The notes beneath the pieces were generated by a model that saw only the letters and a program-made list of their open reading frames with translations, was not told where the DNA came from and did no database searches. From Ophiura sarsii (lineage: Eukaryota; Echinodermata; Ophiuroidea; Amphilepidida; Ophiuridae), in NCBI GenBank assembly GCA_035610835.1, contig CM069452.1:64132368-64196367 (forward strand): DNA of 64,000 nt, given 5' to 3'. Made by a program: the position numbers and the translations under genes. Shown piece after piece: positions 45,822 through 58,780 of this stretch. How positions within the stretch are numbered: position 1 is the first letter of the stretch; each line of letters opens with the position of its first letter.

Positions 45822-48800
45822 AGTTTCTCATCACATCACTAGAACAAACTACTTCATCTCTGTAAAACACAGAAGAAGAGAAAACAAATGTATCATCATG
45901 TGAATGGTTAACGCTAAATGATATTATTCATCGGCATGATACTAAACCCAAGATGACATGGCCATGGCCGTCGTCCGTCCAGGGACGGGCAAATATACAC
46001 TCTCTATTTGGAACCCTTAAAAAAAGAACCTACAAAAACGGATCTTTAAAAAAGAGAACCATTTTATATGGTTCTTTATAACCTTTTTAGAACTCTTTTT
46101 GGTTCACAACTTTGGTTCACAACTTTAGAAACTCTTTAAAACCATTCTTCCGAGAGTACAGATGGAAGAGAATTAGTGTCAAATTGGTTTCTGGAGTTTC
46201 TGTAACTGAAGTTGCTCTTCGATTTGGAGTTACAATTACAAGAAAGGTTTCATGGAAATGGAGAGACAGGTGTGTTGGCTCACAAGCATCATGAATACTA
46301 GTACTGGTTAATTGTAAAGGATGAGTCTCACGCCAGTAGATACATGTGTCGGAAACAATTGATGATGTGAGATGTTCGGATTATGATTGTCTTTTCATGG
46401 AGAGAAAGAAAAGCTACGCTTTGGATTTACTGTTTTGTTAACGCTCTTTTCATTGGTATAGGGTTAAGTGCAACAATAAAAACTGCATCATTTGTTATTC
46501 AAATGGCCACTGCTTCATCAATATTGGTGCTATTGTGACAAATGAGGTGTCAAAATGCGCGGGAGGAAATGCCTGTTTCTTCCCACTTGTTGAATTTATT
46601 TAGGGTCCTAAGAATTAAACACAGGGCGCCTCGATAAAAGTTGATACTTTCTTTTAGTACAGTGTTAGTTACCAGTCAACTTTCAAGTCATCACACTCAC
46701 AGACCATGGCAGATATTCAAAAGGACCTTTTTGGCTACGGTCCAAGTTGGTAAAAATGGGACACAAAACCAGAAACCAGCTAAACTATTTAAGCGACTCG
46801 ATGTAATATCCTGCTTACCACCAAATGTGTGTTCGCTTTGCTTAAGACATATGGAAACGTACAAAACCGTCATTTATTTTTCTAAATCGTTTCACCACTA
46901 AAAGGACACTTGACCTCCTTCATCTACTACGATTATCGATGAAACCCCAACGAAATGAACATATTTCTTGAACGTGCTCCATTATGTTAAAGTGAGCGGT
47001 AAAAAGACGCGACCTTTCCAAATGAAATGCCATCAGACGGGAATGCCTGGCGAGCAAATACAATCCACTACCGTAATACGCAGACCTGGAGCCGACTATA
47101 TGGGTGGGGGATGGCTACACGCTGAAAAATACATATTAATTACTGTTGTCATATATAAAGGCTGGCAATTTGTATATGAGGTTTGATTAATATCTGTTTG
47201 CAACTGTTTGCAAATTATTAGTGTCTGTTTTATTGCTAAAACCAACTTTAATAAGAATTCAACATGCAATTGCTGAGATAGTGGTTGCTTGGTATTACTG
47301 ACTTTAATATGGCCAGAAAATGTGCGCTTTGAGTTATACCACTGGATTTAAGCAAGGTAAGATATTCACGTTGATTAAGAACCAGTTAAAAATGGTTTGA
47401 GTGGAGTTGTCATTATTTGTATATGCCCCATATCGAGAAAATGCATTAGTGTGCAATGTGCGGTGTAAAATTGGTTAAATGTACTCGTTACTCGATACGT
47501 TTCATGTTTTCGATTATTGGTCCTAAATGTGTATTAGCACACAATGTCTTAATCAACTCATCGCAGACAAGCCGATAAAGCGGACGGACCTGGACCTGAC
47601 TGAATACCCCTCCGCACTAGATAAGTGCCTTTAGCGCGATCAATTTGGGAGCTTCGAAAACAATTGTCCTGCGCTCAAAAGGCGATGTTTCTCGCCTAAT
47701 TAGAGCTACCAATCCCGTTAACCAAGTGTGTTCTAAATACAAATAGAGTAATGTCACCTGTGTGACTATGAAAAGGGCATAGGTATACATTGCGTTTATT
47801 CGTTTTCATTTTTAAGGAACAACTCGCCACTTCGATAGGCATTTGCGGTGAGGTTTTTAATTCCAGTATTCATAAACAAGAATTATAAAAAAATGTTGCC
47901 ATCTACTGAAGATGGCACTTTTTACACTGTTGACTTATCCTTAAAGAATTTGACAACGCTACTGCTTTTTAGTGCTGATGAACATCCTGCGAAATGTAAA
48001 GGAGAGACTTTGATGTCACTTCATGTATTTAACTCTCGGGTACTATATGGATGTGCAACATGGTCAAAATTGATTAATCTTGGGAATAAAATCAACAAAA
48101 AATGATTAAATTGAGTTCAAATACAGACGATAACGTAAAAGCTGTTGAAATTGGTTTGCAGATACGTAAATTAAGTAGCTAGACACTTCAAGTGATACGA
48201 GATCATAATAAGAATTATAGCTTTTACTTAGAGGTTTTAAACTTCCTTTACAAAGGTGATATTTCATTCTGGATGGCATCGCTTAATGTGTCTAAATAGG
48301 TTTAAAACGTGTGCTTAACAAAACTCTATTTACCCCTGCCCGGATGGCTATATGTTCACATAAAAAGAGAACACCTATTACCCTTGAACGTGCTGAAACT
48401 GATTTGGACATGAATTGCATATATGAAAAGGTAATATCACTATCTCCATCTCCATCTTCCCCTCTATATATAGGTTCACACGTTTGCTATAATGCTATAG
48501 ATAGTGAGCTTTTGATAAGCTCTCAATGATATCTCATGTTTATATCCCTATCAACCCCTCTCCTATCGACACCACTTTTCGCCGTCCACCTAACATTTGT
48601 CTGAACTTACCCGTGTTAAGATCTACACTTAACCCATGCGCACTGATACAATACAATAAAGTAGTAATGGGTTTCGGACGACAAAGACAAGTGAAGGTGA
48701 CAAGTGTTTGACATTATATCCAGCCGCCTGTGCATTTAGCCGCAAGGGGAAAAGAGGTCGGCTACCTCAACCAAGGCCCCTATACTTTCTGCAGCAGAAT

Positions 48801-50000
48801 CCCCGGGACAAAATCACGGCGAACTATGGATGGAAAACTCGAGGGGGAGGGGGTCACTCAGATTTTGGTTGGGATTTCCCGCTGGAAAATAATAGGTTGG
48901 ACCCATTGGTATACCAATTTTCTTAGATATTGAACCCATCAGTATAGACACCTGAGACCCAAAACGTTTAGCATAATGTTGCTCAGATTTTGTTAATATA
49001 GCCATTTTGGTCAAATTTCGCAATGTAGAATTCACATTGGTAATATCAATATTGACCGAAAAATACAAATAATTCATAAACCAGAACGACCAGATATATA
49101 AAGCTGGTCATCGATATATAGCATAGCCAAAAATGCAGCATGTTTTTCCGAAGTTACTCACACCCCTCCTCGGTCACAAGATATAGCCGAGAAAACGCAT
49201 TATATTAATGAAACGATTTTTAATCAGATAGCTTATATGAAGAATCCGTTGAAAAATACACCTATTTACTAGGAAAAATCCAGTTATCACAATATAATGA
49301 CGGATATCAAAGTATTGTTAACATTTGTGATTGTGAACATAATGTCTTCAAAATGTCTGATTATGGCTGAAAAAAGGGAGGGAAACCACCGACAAGCACC
49401 TTCATCGATCTCTATTGCAATGCATCAACATTTCTGAAGCAGCAGCGCATCGTTTTATCATTTACAATAGCCAAATGCATCAGGCACTATTATAAGCTCG
49501 ACCGCTCGTTTGTGTAGCTAGCCAGCGGGCATACTTTTCAACATCAATCAGCCACTGTGAGTGATGCACTTGTCGCAGGCAAGGCAAAGCGAAGAAGAGA
49601 GAGAGAGAAAGAGAGAAAAAGGTCGTAAAACGAACACAACCTGTAAAATGACCGCGCATACACAAATTGGTTTCAGTCCATTATATATCAAATATGTATA
49701 CCCTGTAATTTCATAATGATATTGATATTTCAAAAGAACCACAGTTTAATTTACAAAAATGAGAGTAATATTACTGCGCGGGAGGTTGGAAGATTTTACA
49801 TTTTAGCATTGCAGCAAAGAGCGTTCGATTTTAAAAATACGATTTAAAAAAATCATATTGACTAATACAGTTGCAATAGAGATTTGAAATTACAATCGTA
49901 CATTGTTCCCGCCATTGTTTATTCTTTGAATCGCAGGTTTATGCTTAGTCAATACTCATTCAAATCATTTACTCATTTAAAAGGTTAAAAAGAACAATGT
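45822..50000. other. No gene recognised
   Basis: About 46010-46125 is rich in AAAGAACC/GGTTCTTT inverted motifs; a similar GGTTCT-rich stretch is at about 56405-56520. Open frames at 46112, 46641, 46968, 47848, 48311 and 48708-48933 show no domain. A GA-rich run is at about 49588-49620. One palindromic motif is at 47897-47918. Confidence 0.45.
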
Positions 50001-50049
50001 GTGAACGTTTCGATGCCACCTGCGACTCACAGGTATGTTTTACAGAAAC

Positions 50050-50131
50050 AATGTTTTACAACAACAATGGCACTAACCGCTTTAAACTGCGACTCACAAG
50101 AATGTTTTACAACAACAATGGCACTAACCGC
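50050..50131 (+). repeat. 51-bp direct duplication
   Basis: AATGTTTTACAACAACAATG followed by GCACTAACCGC occurs at 50050 and 50101, immediately before the minisatellite. Confidence 0.85.
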
Positions 50132-50138
50132 ACTATAC

Positions 50139-50538
50139 AGCGGAATGTCCGAAACACCTGTGAGTGGAATGTTCCAAACACCTGTGAGTGGAATGTTCCA
50201 TACAACTGTGAGTGGAATGTCCCAAAAACCCGTGAGTGGAATGTTCCAAACACCTGTGAGTGGAATGTCCCAAGCACCTGTGAGCGGAATGTCCCAAGCA
50301 CCTGTGAGCGGAATGTCCCAAACACCTGTGAGTGGAATCCTGTGAGTGGAATGTCCTAAACACACGTGAGTGGAATGTCCCAAACATCTGTGAGTGGAAT
50401 GTACCAAACACCTGTGAGTGGAATGTCCCAAACACCTGTGAGTGGAATGTCCCAAACACCTGCGAGTGGAATTTACCAAACACCTGTGAGTGGAATGTCC
50501 CAAACACCTGTGAGTGGAATGTCCCAAACACCTGTGAG
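50139..50538 (+). repeat. 24-bp minisatellite, about 16-17 units
   Basis: The unit is close to GTGAGTGGAATGTCCCAAAC followed by ACCT, with GTTCC/GTACC, AAGC, TACAACT and AAAACC variants and one shortened unit near 50330-50342. Since 24 is a multiple of three, several frames on both strands stay open and encode octapeptide repeats (for example PVSGMSQT and CEWNVPNT on plus, HRCLGHST on minus). No signal peptide, domain or splice evidence supports any of them as a protein. Confidence 0.93.
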
Positions 50539-51582
50539 CATTCATTACAATTCCCTTGTTCAGTACTCAACAATAGTACTGGTATGTGCTTACATCTGGC
50601 CCCTTGAATGATATTCAGGCATTATCTTGTTTTTTCACCCATGACGTCACTGTACATATGGAATAAAGCTCTGCGTTGTATTAAAGTTGTGTAATTAAAG
50701 CATTTATAAGCTTATTCACTTTTTAGGTGGTTTCAAGCAGCCACTGCCGATGTGGTCTCTAACAAGGTTACAGTATATTAAAAAGCTCATTGTAGCTATT
50801 AGGAACAACAATAATGGTCCAAACTCTTTTGCTTTGCTAGTCCATCATAACAATTCACTTTGGTGTTCGTCATGTAGGCACCGTGTCATTAACGTTTGAA
50901 ACTTCGTAACCGCCTCGTGCTATCTTCAGTAGATAGCATATTATGCTTTATATAATCGGTAGCTAGCTTATTGCTATCTTCAGTAGACAGCACATAGTTT
51001 AACTTAACAGCACTGAATAAATAGGACAAAGTGTTATTTAAAAGATTTGTCCAAAACGATGGTGTAACTAATATTGCAACAGTATCAATAATTATATAAA
51101 TATATGATTGTAAAGTAAATACAGTAGTATTTCCCCTCTATCATTCTCATCCTTATTGGAAAAGTTCTAATCATGCTAAAAGTTGCAAGTGGTAGTTTGA
51201 AAATGTCAATTTTAACATGTGTGGTCAGGATTTCATTATAAATTCGATTATTTATGAGGGTACAACCAAAAGAAGCGTATATCAAGTGAGATTTTGTGGT
51301 TGCAATCTGTCTCAAAACAGGATAAACAAAACACGAGAGATACCTTAAAGCAAATATCATATAACATTTATGACTGTGGTGGTATATTGTTCCTATGACG
51401 TGGGAGAAGTGCGATGGACGAGACCTCAAAGTGCGGGGTGGGAAAGCGTGCGGGCGTACACTTTTGTTGACTTCCGGTAATGAGAGCCATCAGCATGATC
51501 AGAGGCTCTCCCACATCCCACCCACTTGTTCATCGAATTCCACTGGTATTGGACTTTGGTATAGAGATTTTTTTTAAGCACT
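50539..51582. other. No gene recognised
   Basis: Carries two copies of the GCTATCTTCAGTAGATAGC-type palindrome 55 bp apart (50917 and 50972). A 114-codon minus frame (51085-51429) has no domain signal. Confidence 0.5.
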
Positions 51583-51834
51583 TTAACATTTTCCACGCGG
51601 CAGGCGTCTGCAGACAACATTTTCACAAATGTTTCAAAAATATCAAAATAATTGTATTACATCAGCATATTTGGAAACACTATGAGAAATGCATTGAAAT
51701 AAGTACAAACATGCCTAGTATTGGTTCAGTAATTCTTATGATAGACTTTGAAAATGAGTAAAAGTTTCTGAAAACTTGTTTTGTATCATGGTAAAACCAT
51801 GGTAAAATTATAATAGCCGTGTGGAAAGTGTTAA
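51583..51834 (+). mobile_element. piggyBac-like MITE (family A), copy 13
   Basis: TTAACATTTTCCACGCGGCA at the left and GCCGTGTGGAAAGTGTTAA at the right, TTAA both sides. Full length, with a short internal duplication CATGGTAAAAC/CATGGTAAAAT near the right end. Confidence 0.88.
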
Positions 51835-52023
51835 GAGCGACAGTACATCAATTGTCGAAATGCCCATGCTTGTGCCTCAGCTAATAAAAGTACCGTGGTC
51901 AGGATTCGACATGGGGAGTCCTGCGTTCATTTCCGGGTATGTAAATCGGGCTTTCCAAACTACTTAATGATCTCGAGTCATCATTACAGTCGACTTTCAA
52001 AGGCGAATACGTGGTTATAAATA

Positions 52024-53392
52024 CGAGGGGCATTCAGTAAATAATGAAAGTGATCATGGTATGGGATGCATGAGTGATTCTATTGAGGGGATAATGTGAT
52101 CAATACAAAGTATGAACCTTTATCTTTCAAACAGTACAGTTTTGGATTTATAAGTGTGAACTATGACGTCATAGCATTGTCTCAAAGTAAGTACACTTGG
52201 GACACTACTTAATCAGTTATTTGGCGGGAAATTTGAATTATTTGTATGAAACATGTGATAAGAAGATTGCATAACATGACACCAGAAGCAGGTAAATCCC
52301 ATTTTTTTTCACGTAAGTATGATAAAAAGACAATAACTTAAATCCCTGTGTAATTTGATGTATGTAGTATATGAGTAAAAAGTAAGGAGAGGCAATCGAA
52401 TAAAAAGTATACAAATATCAGTATTTCAAATAGCCAATTTTCATTGAAAAATGCCCAGTCAGCGAATCACTAATATTGCGGAAAATCAAACAATTTATGA
52501 AAAATCCAAGCAATTAACCAGTTTGGGAGATTCCATATGATAGTTAACTAATTTTCTGAACTTATTCGCATGAAACCTGCAGAAAATGTGCGCATGCGCA
52601 GACGGCAGATCATTTTGAACAGGGCCACAAATGGCTAAAATCAAGAAATTTACCAGATAAAAGCTTACTGTGCCTTCAAATTCTAATCAGAAATAATTAA
52701 AAATGCTTAAATCAATTTGTTTAAATATTGTGATAGTCAAAATAAAGATATACATGAATGTATCAATCAAAGATGGCTGCCACAACCTCTCTTATTACTG
52801 TTATCTTTAGAGCTACTATATATGTATTGTTAAAGTAATCGTCACATAATTTCAATGGTTTGAGGAAATTTTATGAACAGCTCCTTCTGAAATCCCCACT
52901 ATTATTGCTTTACATCCCACACAAATTTACTAAATTATAATCCCTCCATTGTTCTTTATCCTTTGTTGTTTTCAAAGGTATATTATTGCGAATTTTGCTA
53001 AATAAAAGCGCATTTGAGATGGTCCCTTCTTATTTGCGTTAAGGAATTCAGGTCTAAAAAATAATGTCAAGCGGAGATAAGTGTGTGTTCTAACTATGTG
53101 CCAAGTGTTATCTGTTTTTATGCTTGCATTGCCGAGATATACGCAAATGTATCGATCAACCCATTTTCAACATATTACATATCCAGCCAAATAATTGACA
53201 GATTTCAGTCAGTGTCTGAAACCTATTGTGTTTATGTTAATGACATTACATAACCAAAGGTATCTAACATTCCAAAAGTGTATTGTTTGAAAGACAAAGG
53301 TTCATACTTTGTATTGATCACATTATCCCTCAATAGAATCACTCATGCATCCCATACCATGATCACTTTCATTATTTACTGAATGCCCCTCG
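52024..53392. mobile_element. Tc1/mariner-type element, 1.37 kb, arms about 115 bp
   Basis: TA at 52022-52023 and 53393-53394. The ends CGAGGGGCATTCAGTAAATA and TATTTACTGAATGCCCCTCG are exact inverses, and the arms match to about 52139 and 53279 (GATCATGGTATGGGATGCAT versus ATGCATCCCATACCATGATC). A TACGAGGGGCATTC end with TA duplication is mariner-like. The interior (1.1 kb) has many stops and no transposase motif, so it is non-autonomous. Confidence 0.85.
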
Positions 53393-53539
53393 TATGCTGT
53401 CATCATGATGTGTGTGTTTGGTTGGCAATACTTATGGAGCTTTAGGAATATTTAAATGTTCGTAGAGAGATACAATTTCAATTAGGGTCGATCTCGCGAA
53501 CTTTCCCCAACATCTTGGTACCAGTTCTCTTTCTCTGTC

Positions 53540-53758
53540 ACCCAAACCCAAACCCAACCCTACACTTTAACCGTATAAATTAAACCCTAATCCTTAACCT
53601 AAACACAATATTTACCTATTAATATAACCGCACACCCGAACCCGAATCCTACACTTGAACAGCTGTATCTCAACCCTAAATCCTACACCTACACCTACAC
53701 ATTATCCTAAACCCAAACCCTAAATCTAACCTACACCCTAAATCTAAACCAGAAACCC
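53540..53758 (+). repeat. Degenerate C-strand telomere-like repeat
   Basis: Repeated CCCAAACCCAAACCCAACCC, AACCCTAATCCTTAACCTAA and CCTAAACCCAAACCCTAAAT. These look like decayed CCCTAA arrays with many variants. Confidence 0.75.
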
Positions 53759-53788
53759 CTATACTCAGTTTGCTTTTGAGCAGGTCAT

Positions 53789-54044
53789 AATTGAGGACCC
53801 TAGATCTAAAAGGGGGTTAAGTCACAATCTTGTGAAATTGTAGTTAGTATCAGTTTCTGCTACAAGGAGGATCTCTGCACCCTCTGTTCAAATGTTACAG
53901 TCAAGTCATGTGGTAAAGCTATGTAAGAGTCCATGTGAGGTACATCCCGAGTGGGTCAAGTCCACACATGGACACAATGAAACCCAGTTTTTGCCATTTT
54001 TCTCAATATGACTTAACCCCCTTTTAGATCTAGGGTCCTCAATT
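53789..54044. mobile_element. MITE with about 38-bp inverted ends
   Basis: AATTGAGGACCCTAGATCTA followed by AAAGGGGGTTAAGTCA at the left is inverted as TGACTTAACCCCCTTTTAGA followed by TCTAGGGTCCTCAATT. Length about 256 bp, non-coding. Confidence 0.85.
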
Positions 54045-54570
54045 TTTAATTGGCATTATTGGAAACAAATCAGATGGCAAAAATTATTAGAGCGGCTAAA
54101 CATACTTCAAATATAATATATACAACAGTCAAGTAATTTATAGGTTCCCAGGGAAAGCGGCCTATCAATATGTTTACAAATTGTAAAAATTCGTCTTCCT
54201 TCTAAAGCTATAGTGTATATTAATTCGCCAATGACGTACTGGAATAACTGGATTTGGTATGTTTGTTTGTTTTCAACCTAAATGCACTGATTAACCAGTT
54301 AATAATTCTTGTTTGTGACGTTGCCTTTGGGATCCAACTTATTGAAATTTGCTTTCGACGAACAGCAGGAAATGCGTACGATTTAGCGTCATTCCTCGAT
54401 AAAGTGTTATAGCATAATATAGGCCGTAGCTTGCGCGTAGTAGCCATGAACGAATGATTAATTTTAACATTGTTTTTCATGTGCCAATATTAAACCGTGG
54501 ACTTTAAACCGAAACCACAAGAGAATATGGTTTCGAATGCGTCAGAGAAGTTTAACATGGCAATATCTAA
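54045..54570. other. No gene recognised
   Basis: An 86-codon minus-strand frame (54220-54480) has no domain motif or splice support and is not called. No clear repeat. Confidence 0.45.
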
Positions 54571-54910
54571 TATCAAAATAATTGAATTTTGATGTGGGGA
54601 TAAGTTGATAATACACCGTATTACTATTAGGGTATTAAATGTGGTTTATAGCGGGTTGTATTATATACTTCACAACAAGCACTGTATGAAATGTTATATT
54701 TCTGGGACAAAAACCCACAAAAGTTTGTAATGGACATCTCGAATCATAATATCAAAATAAATGAATTTTGATGTGGAGATATGTTGATAATACACCGTTG
54801 TACTATTAGGGTACTATTAGATGTGGTTTATAGTGGGTTGTATTATATGTATGAAATGTTATATTTCTGGTACAAAACCCCACAAAAGTTCGTAATGCAT
54901 ATCTCGAATC
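54571..54910 (+). repeat. Tandem duplication, period about 179 bp
   Basis: TATCAAAATAATTGAATTTT (54571) recurs as TATCAAAATAAATGAATTTT (54750). GATAATACACCGT, GGTTTATAG.GGGTTGTATT and GAAATGTTATATTTCTGG are also shared. Two units with small indels. Confidence 0.85.
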
Positions 54911-56129
54911 ACCACATACCCCGTGGGTGTATTTCATAAAATTCAAACTGCGACGCATTTCAAATGTGGTTTTTTTTCTAAGCTCATCCTATAGGTATTC
55001 ATATCTTATGGCAACGATGTCGAAGAAGAAATTGAATTGACTGTTCATTCGTAAAATACGTTATGAAATGTTGTTCTTTGAACAATAGTCTGTGATATAG
55101 ACGTTTTATAAACTTACGGCAGTTGCCCGTCGTAGCATATACGACGATTCCCTGCGCTGATTGTGTCGTTGACGTTTTACAAAGGGTGCAATGCTTCGTA
55201 GGTGTTTTGCGAAATCGACTTACGACACGTCCGGTCGGAACAGTTTATGACTGGTTTCCACATGATTATATAGGCCCTAAGTATACGATATTAGGCGTCG
55301 AAACAAACATTGTAAGCAAGTATAAGCTTGTATGGTATTTCAAGCAGCTATTTTGATCTCGAATGTTAAATTGATGAACCTTGCAAGGGGCAATATATTT
55401 GAGTGTTATATTAGTCTAATTAGGCGACTCCGACTTTAATTTTGAACTAAAAGTAGACCCGGTTTAACATGTTTTGTGCATACCGACTATAGTGACCAGG
55501 GTTTTAAAATAAAATTTGAAGATGATAAAACATGTTGCCTTTCAATTTTAAAAAAACCCAATGTTTCCCGGATTTACCATTGTGTAGCATTCAATAGCCA
55601 AATGTTGAACATCAAATCAATCAAAGCCTTCAACTGCAATACCTTGCTGTTCTATCTCATTCTAAAAGATGAGACTTATAATTCATAACTTATTAAATGA
55701 AGTAATTAGCTTATAAGATATTACAAAGAAATTGACGAAAACGATGAACTATTAAATTTAATGGCTTTCCCACAAAAAATATCATGATTAATTATAGAAT
55801 AGCGACATGATTCAACTTTACTTTCATTCTAAATATATTGTTGCTCTGTCTTTCTGTAATTGTATTGAAGAAAGGGACGCAGCTTTGTCTGTCCATATTG
55901 ATGTGTGTGTATTAAGGGGTCTTTGGGGGAGGGGTGTCCATTAACATTCTCAGTCACTGCAATGTCATAAGTGAATAAACATAAAGAGGCAGTATTTCAC
56001 AGATAACGTAAATCTAAAGGTGATTTCATCATTAAGAGAACACATAGTAGAAGAGGGGTTGAGTTTTTTTTGACCAGGAGTATTTCTGGTTATTGGTTAT
56101 GGTGGTATCTAATCCAAGCATCCAATTTT

Positions 56130-56160
<31 letters not shown>

Positions 56161-58780
56161 CCAGAATACTGATTCAGATTGTGTTGTAGACAGAATCAAA
56201 TACACGCACCATATTCCCCCAAACGATTAGAAATTGACTATACCATGTACCCTCGGGTTATACGTCGGTTATAGGTTTTTCTCTATGTCTATAGTGTGTT
56301 CATTATAGAAAACGCGAAAGTATGAGAATGTACCTCTTCTTTTTTGCTTAAATGTTATCCGAGCGCAAACGACAAGAGTTCTTTTACTGAGTAAATGGCT
56401 TATCAAATTAAAAGGCTCTCTTTAAAACATTATTGGTTTGCAAAGGGGGTCCTCTCTGTGGAACCGCTATAATGGTTCTCCTGTGAACCAGACATAGTTC
56501 TAAAAGGTTGCAAAGAATAATTTCGATTTCTCTAAGAACAGTACATTTTAGTGTTCTTCAATTTGTAAAAAAAACATTTCAAGGATCTATTCATGAGGGT
56601 CCCACAGAAACACAATTTATATTTGTAATTGAACGAGCTTCACCGATTCTGTACGGAACAAATTGTAATAAAATGCCCTATACTTTAATGATCACTGTCT
56701 GTCTCCGCGGTCTTTCTCTCGATGTCGATCCACTGGCTTCTAGGTAACCATACCGATATTCGATAGTACGTTTAACTCATGTTGTCTTAGGGATGCCGAT
56801 TGACAAGATACCCCTGCATCGCTACGGGGATTTCTTATTTAGGGGTATTATATTCAGCGATGAAAACCGATCGGTTATGCTACTTAATAGTATAGAGACC
56901 TTGTCCCCCAAAAATCGCCCCATTGCAGCGGATTTAAGGTAAGAAAGAGACAAGTTCTCATCGATTGAAAAGCTCCCCTTCCTTCCCTCTTCTCTCTTTC
57001 CCTCACTCACCCAGTCTCTCTATCTCAGCTCTTAACCTTACCTAATTAACTTCAATCAGATGTGTATAAATGCCTGCAAACCGAGGTCGTTGGCATTTTT
57101 TAGAAAGTGATAATGTGATGCAAGTTATACCAAGAGATAGCGAGGGAGACCCGTGGGCTCCATTTTGTAATTTTGTTTTAGTTTGTGCACGTAATTGTTG
57201 TTCTTAAAACCTTGTCATCAGGCACCATTGCCATTGTTATACTGTGGGTCTGATAAGCATGATAAGTATAACTTTAACTAAATAACTTAATAGAATTTAG
57301 TTTTAATCAAATTTTGCAGACGATTGATAATGATGAAAATCATCACGTAATTTGTTGTTAGATTATAGGCCATATGTAACAACGCTCCCTTATTATTAGT
57401 AACGATAACTTAAATTAAAATGCATGCATATAGAAGCTCAAAACAGCGATAATCGTTGAAAGGCAGCAGTGGAGGAAAGCAGTTCGAAAAGTTCGATTAC
57501 AGCTTTATCATGTTTATTGAGATGTAATTTCAAATTGTGTATTTGAGCGATATGGGAGCGGCGCACCGCTAATGAAGTGCTTGTGTAACGCTTGTATAGC
57601 TTTGCGGAACGAGTAACTATAGATGAGGTGACCGTTGTTTACATTCATGACGCCCTCTGTTGATTTGAGACAAAACAGACCGGGCAAGAGTTCCTATAGT
57701 TTACATTGGCCAGATCAGGTTTTCTAACTAGATTGTGGTGTTACAGCAAATTGTTATCAAAACTGTCTTTAAACTTGCTTAGGAATGCTATAAGCTATCG
57801 CATTTCACACAAAAAATTAAAAATAAATGAGTTTTACAATTCATTAGAAAGAAATTTCATGTTGTCTTCATTAACTTTACTGTATATTCTGCCCGGAGGG
57901 AATCAACAGAGGGTGTCCCATTTGTAAACACACGACGTCACCGGTCACACCATTTTTTTTAAACCTGGTGGTATAGCGGGACACCACTACCATGTACTTT
58001 GCGGAGCAGAATCTACCGCATATCGTTCATTTGATCGAAGAGTTTATAACCACTTCATCTGTAAGGAACTTTCAGAGGAGTGTCCCCAGATTATTTACCG
58101 GGGAGTAGGTCGGTAATATTTATGGTGCAGCCTCCAAGGAGGAACTTACTTTCCCCCCAATAACATGGATGCGTCGGAATTCCATTTTTGACTTCTATGA
58201 ACATAGGCATGACAGAATCGTCAACATTTATCATTACTTATCTTGCTATCGACTGACTACGTGACAATGTGTTCGTCATATCTTGGTTTATGACCAATTC
58301 GTTACAAAACAGCTGTGATCAATCTATTCCAAATGTCGAGAAAGTTTGAATGTATGTGAATTTGGACTTTAAACCCTACTACTACACTATATAATCATCA
58401 TAGGTCAAGTCAGGGATTTGTTAAATTTATTATATTTACTCCTGTAAATGTCATATTCAATATTATGTGATATAGGTATGACATGTACTCGTATACTATC
58501 ATATTCTACATGAAACGACGCCAGTACTTGTTATTTGTCACGTATATCGTATCTGAGACTAGAATCGTATAGCACTGATTTGGCGCGCGCGAAAACGCTT
58601 ACGTCTCGCATTTAAGAAGAGCGTATATTACAAAAATATCATGTCTAATTAAAGCACTTTGTTTGTTGTCATGGAAGCCAAACATAAGTCGGAATTGTTT
58701 GCGATTTGATCATTTACAATGCATTGCATGTCAGTCATATTAGCCAGTTGTACACTGCTAATGTGTACCCACAGAAGGTA
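54911..58780. other. No gene recognised
   Basis: Includes a (TC)n microsatellite (56133-56161), a GGTTCT-rich stretch near 56405-56520, and at about 58647-58740 a diverged fragment of the arm of the 59.6-60.5 kb element (AAAGCACTTTGTTTGTTGTC). The 77-codon frame at 55123-55356 shows no family resemblance. Confidence 0.5.
56133..56161 (+). repeat. (TC)n microsatellite
   Basis: About 14 uninterrupted TC units. Confidence 0.95.

Noticed and set aside
50027..50573. 172- and 146-codon minus-strand frames as a repeat protein gene
   Set aside because: Open only because the 24-bp unit has no stop; several frames on both strands are equally open. Kept as a finding, not as a CDS.
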